This document shows, in pieces, positions 1-8,945 of a stretch of 64,000 nucleotides of DNA. Positions within the stretch are counted from its first letter, which is position 1, and the number at the start of each line of letters is the position of its first letter. Under the pieces are notes generated by a model, which was given only the letters and a program-made list of their open reading frames with translations, did not search any database and had not been told where the DNA came from. The position numbers and the translations under genes are program-made. The DNA comes from Pseudomonadota bacterium (GTDB lineage: Bacteria; Pseudomonadota; Alphaproteobacteria; Sphingomonadales; Sphingomonadaceae), in assembly GCA_023400405.1 (NCBI GenBank), contig JAEXFD010000052.1, positions 48,969-112,968 on the forward strand, written 5' to 3'.

Positions 1-709
1 TGCCGCGGATCTCGGCATTGCTGGTCAGGTCGCCCTCGGCGACCTGACGCATCGCGTGGCCGGCGGCGGAAAGCCCCGTGTTGATCGTCCAGGCAAGCCA
101 GACTGCAGCAGCCAAGGTAAGCGCAAGCGCGACGGCGCCGAGCGTGAACATGAGGTTGCGTGCGCTCACATAGTTGGCGCCGGCCTCGGCCTGTGCTTCC
201 TCGAGCAGGGTCTGGTTGACCTTGATCAGGTCATCGACGGTCGCGGCCATCGTCATGCCCTTGATGCGGCTTTCTCCCGTGGTGAGCGCCGCCGCGCCGG
301 TCCGATCGTGCTCGCTCATCTTCACGACGCGGTCGGTCGTGCCGCGGAAATCGGCCCATTCGCTTGCGAGCTTGCGCCAGTTTGGCCGGCCGCGTTCAGA
401 GGCATGTTCATTGCCCGCTTCGATCAGCTCGTCGACCTTGTTCTCCCAGGTCGAATGGACGCCGAGGAATTGCTGGCGGACCGCGGGATCGCTGGTCAGG
501 ACGAGGTTCTTTTCGGCGCGGAGGACCATGCTGACGCCGCCGTCCACCGATCGGGCGCGGTCGAGCTGGGCGGCGGGGCCATCGACGACGTGGTTGAGTT
601 CGGCGTTCAGGCCACCGAGCCGTATCACGCCAAGCGCGATGACGCAGGTGAGGATGACGAGCAGCGCACCGAAGGCCGCTGCCAGCTTGAGCTTGATGGT
701 AAGGCGCAT
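1..709 (-). CDS. Methyl-accepting chemotaxis protein, N-terminal part (gene continues past left edge)
   Basis: This is the 5' part of a chemoreceptor; about 236 codons are visible and the signalling domain lies outside the window. Reading the minus strand from the ATG at 709, the protein opens with MRLTIKLKLAAAFGALLVIL, a membrane anchor. An all-helical periplasmic region of about 150 residues follows, resembling four-helix-bundle MCP sensor domains. A second membrane segment (around FTLGAVALALTLAAAVWLAW) then leads into the start of a HAMP domain (GHAMRQVAEGDLT). It starts 13 nt after the cheW stop, so it is the last visible gene of the chemotaxis operon. The ligand cannot be inferred. Confidence 0.85.
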   Translation of the reverse strand, partial: MRLTIKLKLAAAFGALLVILTCVIALGVIRLGGLNAELNHVVDGPAAQLDRARSVDGGVSMVLRAEKNLVLTSDPAVRQQFLGVHSTWENKVDELIEAGNEHASERGRPNWRKLASEWADFRGTTDRVVKMSEHDRTGAAALTTGESRIKGMTMAATVDDLIKVNQTLLEEAQAEAGANYVSARNLMFTLGAVALALTLAAAVWLAWTINTGLSAAGHAMRQVAEGDLTSNAEIRG

Positions 710-722
710 GATCGGTCTCGCT

Positions 723-1247
723 TCAATGGAGGGTTGCGGGAAGCGGCGCGTCGCCGTTTCCGAGCAGGGGTTGGAAGATGGCGGAGAGGTCGGGGAGCAC
801 GACGACGTCGTCGCCGCGGCGGACGAGTTCGCGGACATAGTCGCGCCGCCAGCGCATCCCGACCGCGGGCGGCGCTTCGCTGGCGTCGCGCGACAAGGTG
901 GCGACTTCGTGGACCTTGTCGGTGCGCAGGCCGAACTGGAGCGGCTCGCCCGCCGCATCCAGCTCGATCACGATCACCCGGCTGTCGGCGGTCGCGGCCG
1001 CCTCGCCCAGGCCGAAGGCGCGGCGCAGGTCGGCGATCGGGATGATCTTGCCGCGAAAATTGACGACCGAGCCGACCAGCGGCGAGGCGCCGGGAACGGG
1101 CGTCTCGGGAAGCGGATCGAGGATTTCGCGGACCATCGCGGCCTCGAGCGCGAAGGTGTCGGGGCCGAGGTCGAAGGTCACGACCTCGAGCTCGCCGCCC
1201 TCGTCCCAGCTGGTGGCAGTATGAAGGCTGGATTCGTGCATGGTCAT
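723..1247 (-). CDS. cheW: Chemotaxis coupling protein CheW
   Basis: CheW links chemoreceptors to the CheA kinase on the cytoplasmic face of the membrane. The 174-residue product is a single CheW domain of normal size. It carries the typical core GSVVNFRGKIIPIADLR, followed by the VIVIEL strand and the DKVHEV region. The start at 1247 overlaps the cheA stop as ATGA; a second in-frame ATG two codons later (1241) is a possible alternative. It sits between cheA and the receptor gene, which fits a dedicated receptor-kinase complex. No catalytic residues are expected, because this is an adaptor. Confidence 0.93.
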   Translation of the reverse strand: MTMHESSLHTATSWDEGGELEVVTFDLGPDTFALEAAMVREILDPLPETPVPGASPLVGSVVNFRGKIIPIADLRRAFGLGEAAATADSRVIVIELDAAGEPLQFGLRTDKVHEVATLSRDASEAPPAVGMRWRRDYVRELVRRGDDVVVLPDLSAIFQPLLGNGDAPLPATLH

Positions 1248-3211
1248 GCCACGGCGCAGAGCCGTGCCTCCTGTTGTTCGCCGAGCATCACGAGCTGGGC
1301 GACGTCGAGGATCAGGGCGACGCCGCCGTCCCCCAGGATCGTCGCGCCGGCAAAGGTCGCGACGCCGCGGTGGAGCGGCGACATCGACTTGATCACGGTC
1401 TGGTGGCTGCCGATGATCTGATCGACGACGAGCCCGACACGCTCGCCGCCGGTGGCGACGACGACGATCTTCTGGTGCGGATCGGGCTTCGTCCCCGTCT
1501 CGAACAGCTCGCGCAGGCGCAGGAAGGGCACCAGCCGCTCGCGCAGCGTGATGAAGCTGCGGCCGCGCGAGCGCAGATCGTCCTCGAGGCCGAGTTCGAG
1601 GCACTCCTCGACGGCGAAGAGCGGGATCACGAAGCGCGACTGGCCGACCCGGACGAGCAGCCCGTCGATGATCGCCAAGGTGAGCGGGATGCGCAGCACC
1701 ACGATGGAGCCCTGGCCCGGCACCGACTGGACTTCGATCGCGCCGCGCAGGCTCTCGATCGTGCGCTTGACGACGTCCATGCCGACGCCGCGTCCCGAAA
1801 GGTTGGTGACCTGCGCCGCGGTCGAGAAGCCCGGCGCGAAGATCATCTGGAGCAATTCCGGGTCGCTGAGCGGCTGGCCCGGCTGGATCAGGCCCTGCGC
1901 CTCGGCCTTGGCGCGGACGCGCTCGCGGTCGATGCCGCGGCCATCGTCGCGGATGGTGATCACCACTTCGCCGCCGGCCTGGTGCGCCGACAGGCGCACC
2001 TCGCCGGCCTCGGGCTTGCCAGCCGCGACGCGGTCGGCCTGCGCTTCCAGGCCATGGTCGCAGGCATTGCGGATCAAATGGATCACGGGATCGGCGAGCC
2101 GCTCAACGACGGTCTTGTCGACTTCGGTCGCCTCGCCTTCTGTCACGAATTCGATGGTCTTGCCGGTTTCGCGCGCGAGATCGTGGACGAGCCGCCGGAA
2201 GCGGCCGAAGAGCTGCGCGACCGGCACCATCCGCAGCACCATCATCGTGTCGCGCAATTCGCCCGCGAGCCGCTCGATTTCCTCGGAGATCGAACGCAGC
2301 GCAACGTCGCCGCGGCCGCCATGGGCAAGCTGGGAAAGGCGGCTCTGCACGATCACCAGCTCGCCGACCCGGTCCATCAACTCGTCGAGCCGCTCGGCGG
2401 GAACGCGCAGGCTTTCGCTGGCCTTGGTCGCCCGGGCCGATATCGGCGCGGGGGAAGCAGGTTCGGCGGGCGCAGGCGCGGCGGTTTCGATCGGCGTGCG
2501 CGCTGCCGGCGCCGCTTCCCTTGCGGCAATCGCCTCGATGCGCAGCTCCATGTCGTCCATCACGAAGATGAACACATCCTCGATCGCCTCGCGCGTGACG
2601 CTGCCGGGAAGCTCGAGGCTCCAGCCAATATGGCATTCGACCGGGTTGAGCTCGGCTAAAGGCGGCACAGCGTCGGTACAGGCGACGAGGCGGCGCGCGC
2701 CGAGTTCGACGAGTTCGTCGATCAGCATCAGCGGATTGGTGCCGTTGGCCATCGCATCGGGGGGCAAGCGGAAAAAGACGCGCCAGCCCGATGCGGCGTC
2801 TTCAGCGGGAGCGGCCGCCGTGGGGGTGCCGCCGCTTTCGATCGCGCGCTGGAGATCGGTGAGGATGGCATCGCCGGCCGCCTGGAGCGCCTCGGGCGCT
2901 GCTTCGCCGGCGATCAGCGCGCGCATATGGTCCTTGGCGGCGAGGATCACCGCGACCAGTTCCTCGCTCGCCGGGGCCAGGCCCTTGCGCACGCGGTCGA
3001 ACGCGGTCTCGCAATGGTGCGTGAAGCCGGCGAGCGCGTCGAAGCCGAACATCGCCCCAGAGCCCTTGAGCGTATGCAGGCCGCGGAACACGGCATCGAC
3101 CAGCGCCTTGTCGTCGAGGCGGTGGCCGAGATCGAGCAGGCCCTGCTCGATCTGCTCGAGCAGCTCCTCCGCCTCGATCCGGAACACCGCAACGGGATCG
3201 GACGCCGTCAT
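1244..3211 (-). CDS. cheA: Chemotaxis histidine kinase CheA
   Basis: CheA is the autophosphorylating kinase that passes phosphate to CheY. The 655-residue protein shows the class II layout. An N-terminal HPt (P1) domain has the phospho-acceptor in LHTLKGSGAMFG (His46). A P2-like CheY-docking region spans about residues 140-230. The dimerisation helices begin near residue 270 (RLDELMDRVGELV). The ATP-binding domain has the N box HLIRNACDHGLE and the glycine boxes DDGRGID and LSGRGVGMD. A C-terminal CheW-like domain starts near residue 525. The start overlaps the cheY stop (ATGA) and the stop overlaps the cheW start, so translation is probably coupled through the operon. Confidence 0.95.
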   Translation of the reverse strand: MTASDPVAVFRIEAEELLEQIEQGLLDLGHRLDDKALVDAVFRGLHTLKGSGAMFGFDALAGFTHHCETAFDRVRKGLAPASEELVAVILAAKDHMRALIAGEAAPEALQAAGDAILTDLQRAIESGGTPTAAAPAEDAASGWRVFFRLPPDAMANGTNPLMLIDELVELGARRLVACTDAVPPLAELNPVECHIGWSLELPGSVTREAIEDVFIFVMDDMELRIEAIAAREAAPAARTPIETAAPAPAEPASPAPISARATKASESLRVPAERLDELMDRVGELVIVQSRLSQLAHGGRGDVALRSISEEIERLAGELRDTMMVLRMVPVAQLFGRFRRLVHDLARETGKTIEFVTEGEATEVDKTVVERLADPVIHLIRNACDHGLEAQADRVAAGKPEAGEVRLSAHQAGGEVVITIRDDGRGIDRERVRAKAEAQGLIQPGQPLSDPELLQMIFAPGFSTAAQVTNLSGRGVGMDVVKRTIESLRGAIEVQSVPGQGSIVVLRIPLTLAIIDGLLVRVGQSRFVIPLFAVEECLELGLEDDLRSRGRSFITLRERLVPFLRLRELFETGTKPDPHQKIVVVATGGERVGLVVDQIIGSHQTVIKSMSPLHRGVATFAGATILGDGGVALILDVAQLVMLGEQQEARLCAVA

Positions 3212-3576
3212 CGGCCGAGCACCTTGCGCGCCACCTTGACGAGCTGCTCGGCGACGAACGGCTTGACCAGCCAGCCGGTCGCGCCGGCGGACTTTGCCTG
3301 CGCCTTCATCGCATCGTCGCTCTCGGTGGTGAGGAAAAGGATCGGCGTGCCGCACTGCGCGGGGTTCTTGCGCAGCTCGCGAATCATCGTCAGCCCATCC
3401 ATGTTGGGCATGTTGAGATCGGTGATGATCAGGTCGAACCGGGCGGCACTGGCCTTGGCGAGTCCATCGGCGCCGTCGTTCGCCTCGGTGACGCTATAGC
3501 CGGCGCCAGCGAGTGCGATTCGGATCGCCATGCGCAGGCTTGGCGAATCATCGACCGTGAGAATCGAAGCAGTCAT
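3208..3576 (-). CDS. CheY-like single-domain response regulator
   Basis: This is a stand-alone receiver domain of 122 residues that should accept phosphate from CheA. The acidic pocket is VDDS (Asp9-Asp10), the phospho-acceptor is Asp53 in ITDLNMPNMDG, the switch Thr is in FLTT, and the conserved Lys is Lys105 in WLVKPF. Its position directly before cheA, with 4-nt overlaps on both sides, marks it as the output regulator of this cluster. Whether it acts on the flagellar motor or on another target such as pili cannot be seen here. Confidence 0.9.
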   Translation of the reverse strand: MTASILTVDDSPSLRMAIRIALAGAGYSVTEANDGADGLAKASAARFDLIITDLNMPNMDGLTMIRELRKNPAQCGTPILFLTTESDDAMKAQAKSAGATGWLVKPFVAEQLVKVARKVLGR

Positions 3577-3884
3577 TGCGGCAGCTCTCCGTGAAACCAG
3601 AATTGGATGTCTTGCTGAGTGAGCTCGGTGAGAAAGCCGGCGCGATCGAGGAGCGCGGTGACCGGCGCCGGTGCGGGCGCGAGAAGCGCAAGCGTGCGGC
3701 CGTCGCGCGCGCACTGTTCGCGCGCCGCGCAAACCATCTGGACGAAACTGAGATCGACCTCGGACAAGGCGTCGAGATCGAGCATGACATCCCCGCTTGA
3801 TTCGAACGCGGCAAGCAGATCGTGCTTAAACTCCGCTGCTGAGCGCACTGTTACTGAATTCGAAGCGACGACGTTCCGTGACAT
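3573..3884 (-). CDS. STAS-domain (anti-anti-sigma-like) protein of the chemotaxis operon
   Basis: The 103-residue protein has the outline of a STAS domain of the MlaB or SpoIIAA type: a strand, MLDLDALSEVDLSFVQMV, a helix, and a closing LALLAPAPAPVTALL. The usual phosphorylatable Ser/Thr position after the Asp is changed (VDLSF), so regulation by a Ser kinase is uncertain. The start at 3884 has a good ribosome binding site (AGGGGGA) and the stop overlaps the next start, so this is the first gene of the operon. Stand-alone STAS genes beside cheY-cheA occur in other proteobacteria, but their role is poorly defined. The function here is inferred from domain and context only. Confidence 0.75.
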   Translation of the reverse strand: MSRNVVASNSVTVRSAAEFKHDLLAAFESSGDVMLDLDALSEVDLSFVQMVCAAREQCARDGRTLALLAPAPAPVTALLDRAGFLTELTQQDIQFWFHGELPQ

Positions 3885-4212
3885 GAGAGTCCCCCTTGGC
3901 CCACGGCCGCGCGTTTATTTCGCGACCGGCAAGCGCCACTGAACATTTTAGGCGGGACTCCGGCCAACCGTGTTAACCGTGTGTCGAAATACGGCAATTT
4001 ACGTACTAAGGTGGAGTTAATATGCGCGTTATTGAAGATAATGACCGCTTGTTGCTCGACTAATAAGCGACATGTGTACCATCAGGTCGCTGCTTGACGC
4101 GTCCGATCCTGCGAGGACCGTCCAATCGAATCGCGCGTCTGAACTGGAGTTCGGCCCGCTTCTTGACGCGGGCTGAGAGCACGCCGGCGATCGGCGGTTT
4201 GGCGGCTTTGCC
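3885..4212. other. Intergenic region upstream of the chemotaxis operon
   Basis: About 330 bases separate the chemotaxis operon from the AraC gene. The part near 3950-4080 is clearly more AT-rich than its surroundings and probably holds the operon promoter. I could not identify convincing -35/-10 boxes or an operator. No coding sequence or RNA gene is visible. Confidence 0.5.
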
Positions 4213-4968
4213 CTATCGCAGAGATCGGCGGGGGGAGGCGCCGAGGGTGCGCGTGAACATCGCCGTGAACGCGGTTGGGCTGCCATAGCCCACTTCCAGG
4301 CTCGCCTGGGTTATCGAGGAACCCGTCGCAACCATCGTCGATGCCTTGATGAGCCGGATCTGCCGCTGCCATGCGGCGAGGCTGATGCCGGTTTCCTGCC
4401 TGAAGCGACGAGTCAGCGTTCGCCGGCTCATCGCGGCGAGGCTCGCCCACGCGTCGAGGTCCCGGGGATCGCCGGGGTCAAGCAGGATTGCCTCGCAGAT
4501 CCGCGTCAGCCGAGGGTCGGAAGGCATGGAGATCGCGCACGCCGCGTCGGGCGACCGATCGATCTCATCGATCATAAGGGCAACGATCCGCGCCTCGCGA
4601 TCGCCTCCGCCGCAAGAGCGCGGGAGGTCGGCGGCTTCCTGGATCAGCGCGTTCAGAGGATCCGAAACCTCGAACGCGCGACACATGCGAGGTCGGGCAT
4701 CCGCGGCTTGCGGCAAATAGACGATCTGGAGGGAGACTTGGCTTCGGCAGGAAACTTCATGCCGGGTTCCCGCAGGAAGCCACAGCGCGCGCTTCGGCGA
4801 TAGGAGGAAATTGGCCTGGAGTGTTCGCACCGACATCAGTCCCGCCGAGCCATGCAGGATCTGGACGTGATCATGGCTATGCATCGGGTCCACATATCCT
4901 GCGGGATAGGCGTCTCTCGAGCCGAGGCCTGAGGGATCGGCCCAAATGCGATCGGAGCGCTGGATCAT
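4213..4968 (-). CDS. AraC-family transcriptional regulator
   Basis: The 251-residue protein has an N-terminal cupin-like sensor half (around residues 20-110, with YVDPMHSHDHVQILHGSAG) and a C-terminal double helix-turn-helix of the AraC type. The latter includes LAAMSRRTLTRRFRQETG and SITQASLEVGYGSPTAFTAMF. Regulators with this short cupin plus HTH layout usually respond to small hydrophobic or aromatic compounds or stress, but the ligand is not deducible. The start follows an AGGGGGGA ribosome binding site. The gene is divergent from the esterase/PaiB-like pair at 5136, with 167 nt between them, so it may control those genes. Confidence 0.9.
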   Translation of the reverse strand: MIQRSDRIWADPSGLGSRDAYPAGYVDPMHSHDHVQILHGSAGLMSVRTLQANFLLSPKRALWLPAGTRHEVSCRSQVSLQIVYLPQAADARPRMCRAFEVSDPLNALIQEAADLPRSCGGGDREARIVALMIDEIDRSPDAACAISMPSDPRLTRICEAILLDPGDPRDLDAWASLAAMSRRTLTRRFRQETGISLAAWQRQIRLIKASTMVATGSSITQASLEVGYGSPTAFTAMFTRTLGASPRRSLR

Positions 4969-5135
4969 GATGTTCCCCCCTGACGCGCGCAGGGTTGGAG
5001 GCGGCCGGTCGCCATATGCGCGCCTCTCGGGCCGCAGCGCGAGATATCCCTGCCAGGCCTCGATTGGCCCGATCTCGAAGGCAAGGCGGGCGGTGAAAGA
5101 CTATAATCCCCGCGCGCGATTGAGAGGAGGACGGC

Positions 5136-6101
5136 ATGTCTGAAGGGGGAGCGACGGCGGGAGATCGGGTCGATCCCGATATCCGCCGCTTCGTCGAGGC
5201 AGTTATCGCGGCCTATGCCGCCCATGCCACCGAAGGGCGGGCGAGCCTCGACGCGCGAAGGGCCGTTGCCGAGCGCGTCCGCCAGCCTTGGCGCGAAGGC
5301 GGCCCGGCGATGGCTGCGACGATCGAGACGGCGCTGGACGGCCTGCGACTGCGCGTCCACCGGCCAACCGAGGCCAGTGCCTTGTCCGCCATGCTGTACA
5401 TCCATGGCGGCGGCTGGACGCTGTTCAGCATCGACACCCATGACCGCCTGATGCGCGAATACGCCGCGCGGGCGGGGATCGTGGTGGTCGGCTTGGATTA
5501 TCGCCTGGCGCCCGAACAACCGTTCCCCGCGGCGCTCGACGATTGCCTCGCGGCGCTCGCCTGGATGCGCGAACAGGCCGCTTCGCTCGGCATCGACCCT
5601 GGTCGGTTGCTGGTCGGCGGCGATTCCGCTGGGGCGAACCTGGCTGTCGCATTGTGCCTGGCATTGCGCGACCGGGGTGCGGCGCTGCCGGCGGGGATGC
5701 TGCTCAACTATGGCGCCTTCTCGCCCGAACACCTGCCGAGCTACGAACGCTATGGTGGCCCCGGCTTCATGCTCGAGCCCGGCGAGATGGACCAGTTCTG
5801 GCACGATTATGCCGGCGATCCCGCGCGGCTTGCCGACCCCTATGTCGTGCCGCTGCTGGCCGACTTGCACGGCTTGCCGAGTGCCTTCCTCGCCATAGCG
5901 GAATGCGACATCCTGGCCGATAGCAACCACGCCTTCGCCGCGCGGCTGGGCGAAGCCGGGGTGCCGGTGCAGAGCGTCACCTATCGCGGGGCGACGCACA
6001 GTTTTCTCGAAGCGGTGTCGATCTCGTCGCTTGCGAACCGCGCGCTGGCCGAGCAGGCGCTGTGGATCCGCCGGACCTTGGGATTGGGAGACGAAGCATG
6101 A
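5136..6101 (+). CDS. Alpha/beta-hydrolase esterase, hormone-sensitive lipase family
   Basis: This is a carboxylic-ester hydrolase of the HSL (family IV) group, 321 residues, probably cytoplasmic because no signal peptide is seen. The oxyanion-hole motif HGGGW is at residues 90-94, and the nucleophile elbow GGDSAGAN places the catalytic Ser at 164. Asp258 (AECDILAD) and His288 (GATHSF) complete the triad. The start follows a strong AGGAGG. Its stop overlaps the start of the PaiB-like gene (ATGA), so the two are co-translated. The substrate is unknown; the divergent AraC gene is a candidate regulator. Confidence 0.92.
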   Translation: MSEGGATAGDRVDPDIRRFVEAVIAAYAAHATEGRASLDARRAVAERVRQPWREGGPAMAATIETALDGLRLRVHRPTEASALSAMLYIHGGGWTLFSIDTHDRLMREYAARAGIVVVGLDYRLAPEQPFPAALDDCLAALAWMREQAASLGIDPGRLLVGGDSAGANLAVALCLALRDRGAALPAGMLLNYGAFSPEHLPSYERYGGPGFMLEPGEMDQFWHDYAGDPARLADPYVVPLLADLHGLPSAFLAIAECDILADSNHAFAARLGEAGVPVQSVTYRGATHSFLEAVSISSLANRALAEQALWIRRTLGLGDEA

Positions 6102-6676
6102 ACCCGCTGTTCGAACCGCGCCATCCGGCGCTGATCCGCCGGCTGATCAACGAATATCCGCTGGCGATGCTCGTCTCGCCCAGGCTCCATGTCAGCCCCC
6201 TGCCGCTGCTCGCCGAGCCGGACGCGGAGGGGGAAGTGAAAGCGCTGTTCGGCCACTGCGCCCGCAGCAATTCGCTGGTCGCCGATTTCGCCGAGGATCG
6301 GCGCGGGCTGGCGATCTTCAGCGGGCCGCAAGGCTATATCTCTCCCTCGCTGGTCTCCAAGCCGGATTGGGGGCCGACCTGGAACCACGCGTCGCTGCGC
6401 TTTCACGTCGAAGTCGAGTTCGTGCCCGACGAGACGCAGCGCTCGGTCGAGCAGCTTGCCGAAAAGCTGGAAGGCGATCGCTGGTCGCTCGCGCGGCTCG
6501 GTGCCCGGGCGGAGGGCATGATGGCGGGCATCATCGCCTTTCGCGCCTGGGTCACCGGTACCGATCACGTCCTCAAGCTCGGCCAGGACGAGAGCGATCA
6601 GTCGCATGCGGAGATCGTCGCGGCGCATCCCGATCGCACGTTGGCCGACTGGATGATCGCCACGCGCCAGCGCTGA
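6098..6676 (+). CDS. FMN-binding PaiB-family protein
   Basis: The 192-residue product resembles PaiB, a small FMN-binding split-barrel protein first described as a negative regulator of degradative enzymes and sporulation in Bacillus. Family features are the early FEPRHPALI, the central HCARSNSL, GPQGYISP and PTWNHASLRF, and the late LKLGQDESD segment. Whether it works here as a regulator or as a flavin-dependent enzyme is not known. It overlaps the esterase stop by 4 nt and ends just before a hairpin terminator, so the esterase/PaiB pair forms a two-gene operon. Confidence 0.85.
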   Translation: MNPLFEPRHPALIRRLINEYPLAMLVSPRLHVSPLPLLAEPDAEGEVKALFGHCARSNSLVADFAEDRRGLAIFSGPQGYISPSLVSKPDWGPTWNHASLRFHVEVEFVPDETQRSVEQLAEKLEGDRWSLARLGARAEGMMAGIIAFRAWVTGTDHVLKLGQDESDQSHAEIVAAHPDRTLADWMIATRQR

Positions 6677-6705
6677 GGGGCGTCTCCCCACCGGAGAGAC
6701 GCCCC
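6677..6705. terminator. Bidirectional hairpin terminator
   Basis: A 10-bp perfect stem (GGGGCGTCTC / GAGACGCCCC) with a 9-nt loop lies exactly between the convergent PaiB-like and TonB-receptor genes. There is no long T-run, but the position suits transcription termination from both sides. Confidence 0.7.
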
Positions 6706-6710
6706 GCGCT

Positions 6711-8945
6711 TCAGTTGAGCCGCAGGCGCAGCGTCGCGCCCACCGTCCGCGGCCGGACGACCGATCCCGCGAACGAGAAGGGCGCGTTCAGGATGCCATA
6801 TTGATCGAACAGGTTCTTGGCGAAGATGCCGACTTCGGCCTTGTCGGCAACGGTGATCCCCGCATTCAGGTCGACGATGTTGAAATCACCCTTTTCCAGC
6901 GTCGCGCCGAAAGCCACCGGGGCGCTCGACAGATAGCGGTGCGCGATGCCGATACGCGGCTTGAGCTTGTGGTCGGGGAAGCTCAGGTCGAGCGTGTTCG
7001 AGATCGTCCAGTCCGATGCGCCCGGCAGCTGGGTGCCCTTGGCATAGCCGCCGCCCGGTGCCGAATTGTCGGGCAGCAGGCTCGATAGACGCGCGTCGTT
7101 ATACGAAACGTTCGAGGCGAAGGTGAGGTTGCGCATCGGGCGCATCGTCAGGCTGAATTCGACGCCGTCGATGTCCGCCCCGCCGCCATTGACGGTATAG
7201 GCGCGGAAGGTGACCGGCGTGAACAGGCGCGCCTGGATGTTGTTCCAATCGACATGATAGGCGGTCACGTCGAGCGTGAGCGCGCCGCCGACTAGGTCGA
7301 TTCGGGTGCCGACTTCATAATTCTGCGTCGTATCGCCGTTGAAGGTCAGCGGCAGGCCGGGGGTGGCCAGCGAGAAGACGTTGACGCCGCCGATGCGGAA
7401 GCCCTCCGAATAGAGCGCATAGAGGCGGATATTGTCGGTCGGCTTGAAGGCGAGGGAGGCCTTGGGGATGAAGTCCGACTTCTTCTGCTCGGCCGGCGCA
7501 TAGTCGAACGGCGCGATCAGATTGGCGTTGGGCAGATATTGCAGCCGCGGCCGCGTCTCATATTGGAAATAGCGCCCGCCCAGCGTGAGCGTCAGCCGGG
7601 GCACGATGTCGAATTCAGCCTCGCCGAACACAGCCTTTTCGGTGACGCGGCTGCTGCTTACCGTGCGCTCGGCGAGGTCGCCGGGGGCGAGAGTCGCGCC
7701 GGATTGGCCGCCGAAAAGGCCCGGATTGGCGTTGATATAGGCACCGATCCCCTCGATGAAGGTTGCATCGGTGCTGTTCGAGCGCATCCGGGTGTAGTTG
7801 GCCCCGATCAGCCAGCGGAAGCGGCCCTTGTCGGACGATGTGAGCCTCAGCTCGGCATAGTCCGTCTTGGACTTGCCGAAGCTGCTCGCCAGCGAGGGCG
7901 TGTTGGTGCGCGGATCATTGCCGCCGAACACCGAATTGTCGAAGGCCAGGTCGGCCTTCTTCTCGGTATAGCTGCCGACCGCGGTCAGCGTCGCGAAGCC
8001 CAGCTCCTGTTCGAGCCGGAGGCTGTGCAGCATGAACTGGGTGTGCTGATATTCGGCGACGTTGGTCGCGCGGTCGAAGGTCTTGGGCGGGCCGAACAGC
8101 ACATAGGTCTGATCGTCCAGGTCATATTCCTGGTACATGCTGAGCGCGGAGATGCGCGTTCCCGCTGTCGGCGTGAACACGATCGATCCGCGCAGGCCGC
8201 GGACCCTCAGGTCGTTGCTGCCCTTCCTGCCAAGCAGCGTGTTGTCGAGATAACCCGCGTCCACGCGCTGGAGCGCCACGACGCGCACCGCCAGCTTGTC
8301 CTCGACGATCGGCACGTTGACCATCGCCTTGGCCGCATAGCCGAGCTGGCCGTCGGCGTACTTGGTCGTCGAGACCATGCCCTCGGCGCCGGCATCGAAC
8401 TTCGTGGTGTCGGCTTCGTTGACGACATAGTCGATCGCACCGCCCAGCGAGGACGAGCCGAACAGCGTGCCCTGCGGCCCGCGCAGCACTTCGACGCGAT
8501 TGAGATCGAAGCTGTCGACGTCCGGGATCACCAGCGGAAAGCCGGGCTCGATCAGCGGCAGTTCATTGAGATAATAGCCGGTCGTGGACTGGTTGGCCTC
8601 GTGATAGGTGGTCGAAGCGACGCCGCGCATCACCACTTCGGAGACGCCGGGCTGATAGTCGTTGAACACGACGCCGGGGACGCGGGTGATGTAATCGGAA
8701 AGGCTCTGGGCGTTCAGGCGCTGCAGCGCCGCCTCGTTCACCGCCGAAACCGAGCCGCTGACGTCGCGAACCGATTGCTCGCGCTTGTTCGCCGTCACGA
8801 CGATGTCGTCGGAACCCTCGACCACGGGCTGGCTCGAAGCCGAGACCCCGTCTTGGCCACCGGAGCCGGAAGTCTGGGCAGCCGCCGGGATCGCCAGCAG
8901 CAGCGTGCCCGCGAGCGCGGACGTCGCGGAAAGTCGGTTGATCAT
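6711..8945 (-). CDS. TonB-dependent outer-membrane receptor
   Basis: This 744-residue outer-membrane receptor imports a bulky ligand using TonB energy. The chosen start (8945) follows AGAGGTGG and gives a clear signal peptide (MINRLSATSALAGTLLLA, cut near AAAQ). A longer reading to 8960 has no ribosome binding site. The mature N-terminus has a TonB-box-like DDIVVTANKRE, then a plug domain with VEVLRGPQGTLFGSSSLGGAID, then a 22-strand-type barrel. The protein ends in LRLRLN, lacking the usual terminal aromatic residue. The family is frequent in sphingomonads; the substrate is unknown. It stands alone, with a long upstream region. Confidence 0.92.
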   Translation of the reverse strand: MINRLSATSALAGTLLLAIPAAAQTSGSGGQDGVSASSQPVVEGSDDIVVTANKREQSVRDVSGSVSAVNEAALQRLNAQSLSDYITRVPGVVFNDYQPGVSEVVMRGVASTTYHEANQSTTGYYLNELPLIEPGFPLVIPDVDSFDLNRVEVLRGPQGTLFGSSSLGGAIDYVVNEADTTKFDAGAEGMVSTTKYADGQLGYAAKAMVNVPIVEDKLAVRVVALQRVDAGYLDNTLLGRKGSNDLRVRGLRGSIVFTPTAGTRISALSMYQEYDLDDQTYVLFGPPKTFDRATNVAEYQHTQFMLHSLRLEQELGFATLTAVGSYTEKKADLAFDNSVFGGNDPRTNTPSLASSFGKSKTDYAELRLTSSDKGRFRWLIGANYTRMRSNSTDATFIEGIGAYINANPGLFGGQSGATLAPGDLAERTVSSSRVTEKAVFGEAEFDIVPRLTLTLGGRYFQYETRPRLQYLPNANLIAPFDYAPAEQKKSDFIPKASLAFKPTDNIRLYALYSEGFRIGGVNVFSLATPGLPLTFNGDTTQNYEVGTRIDLVGGALTLDVTAYHVDWNNIQARLFTPVTFRAYTVNGGGADIDGVEFSLTMRPMRNLTFASNVSYNDARLSSLLPDNSAPGGGYAKGTQLPGASDWTISNTLDLSFPDHKLKPRIGIAHRYLSSAPVAFGATLEKGDFNIVDLNAGITVADKAEVGIFAKNLFDQYGILNAPFSFAGSVVRPRTVGATLRLRLN

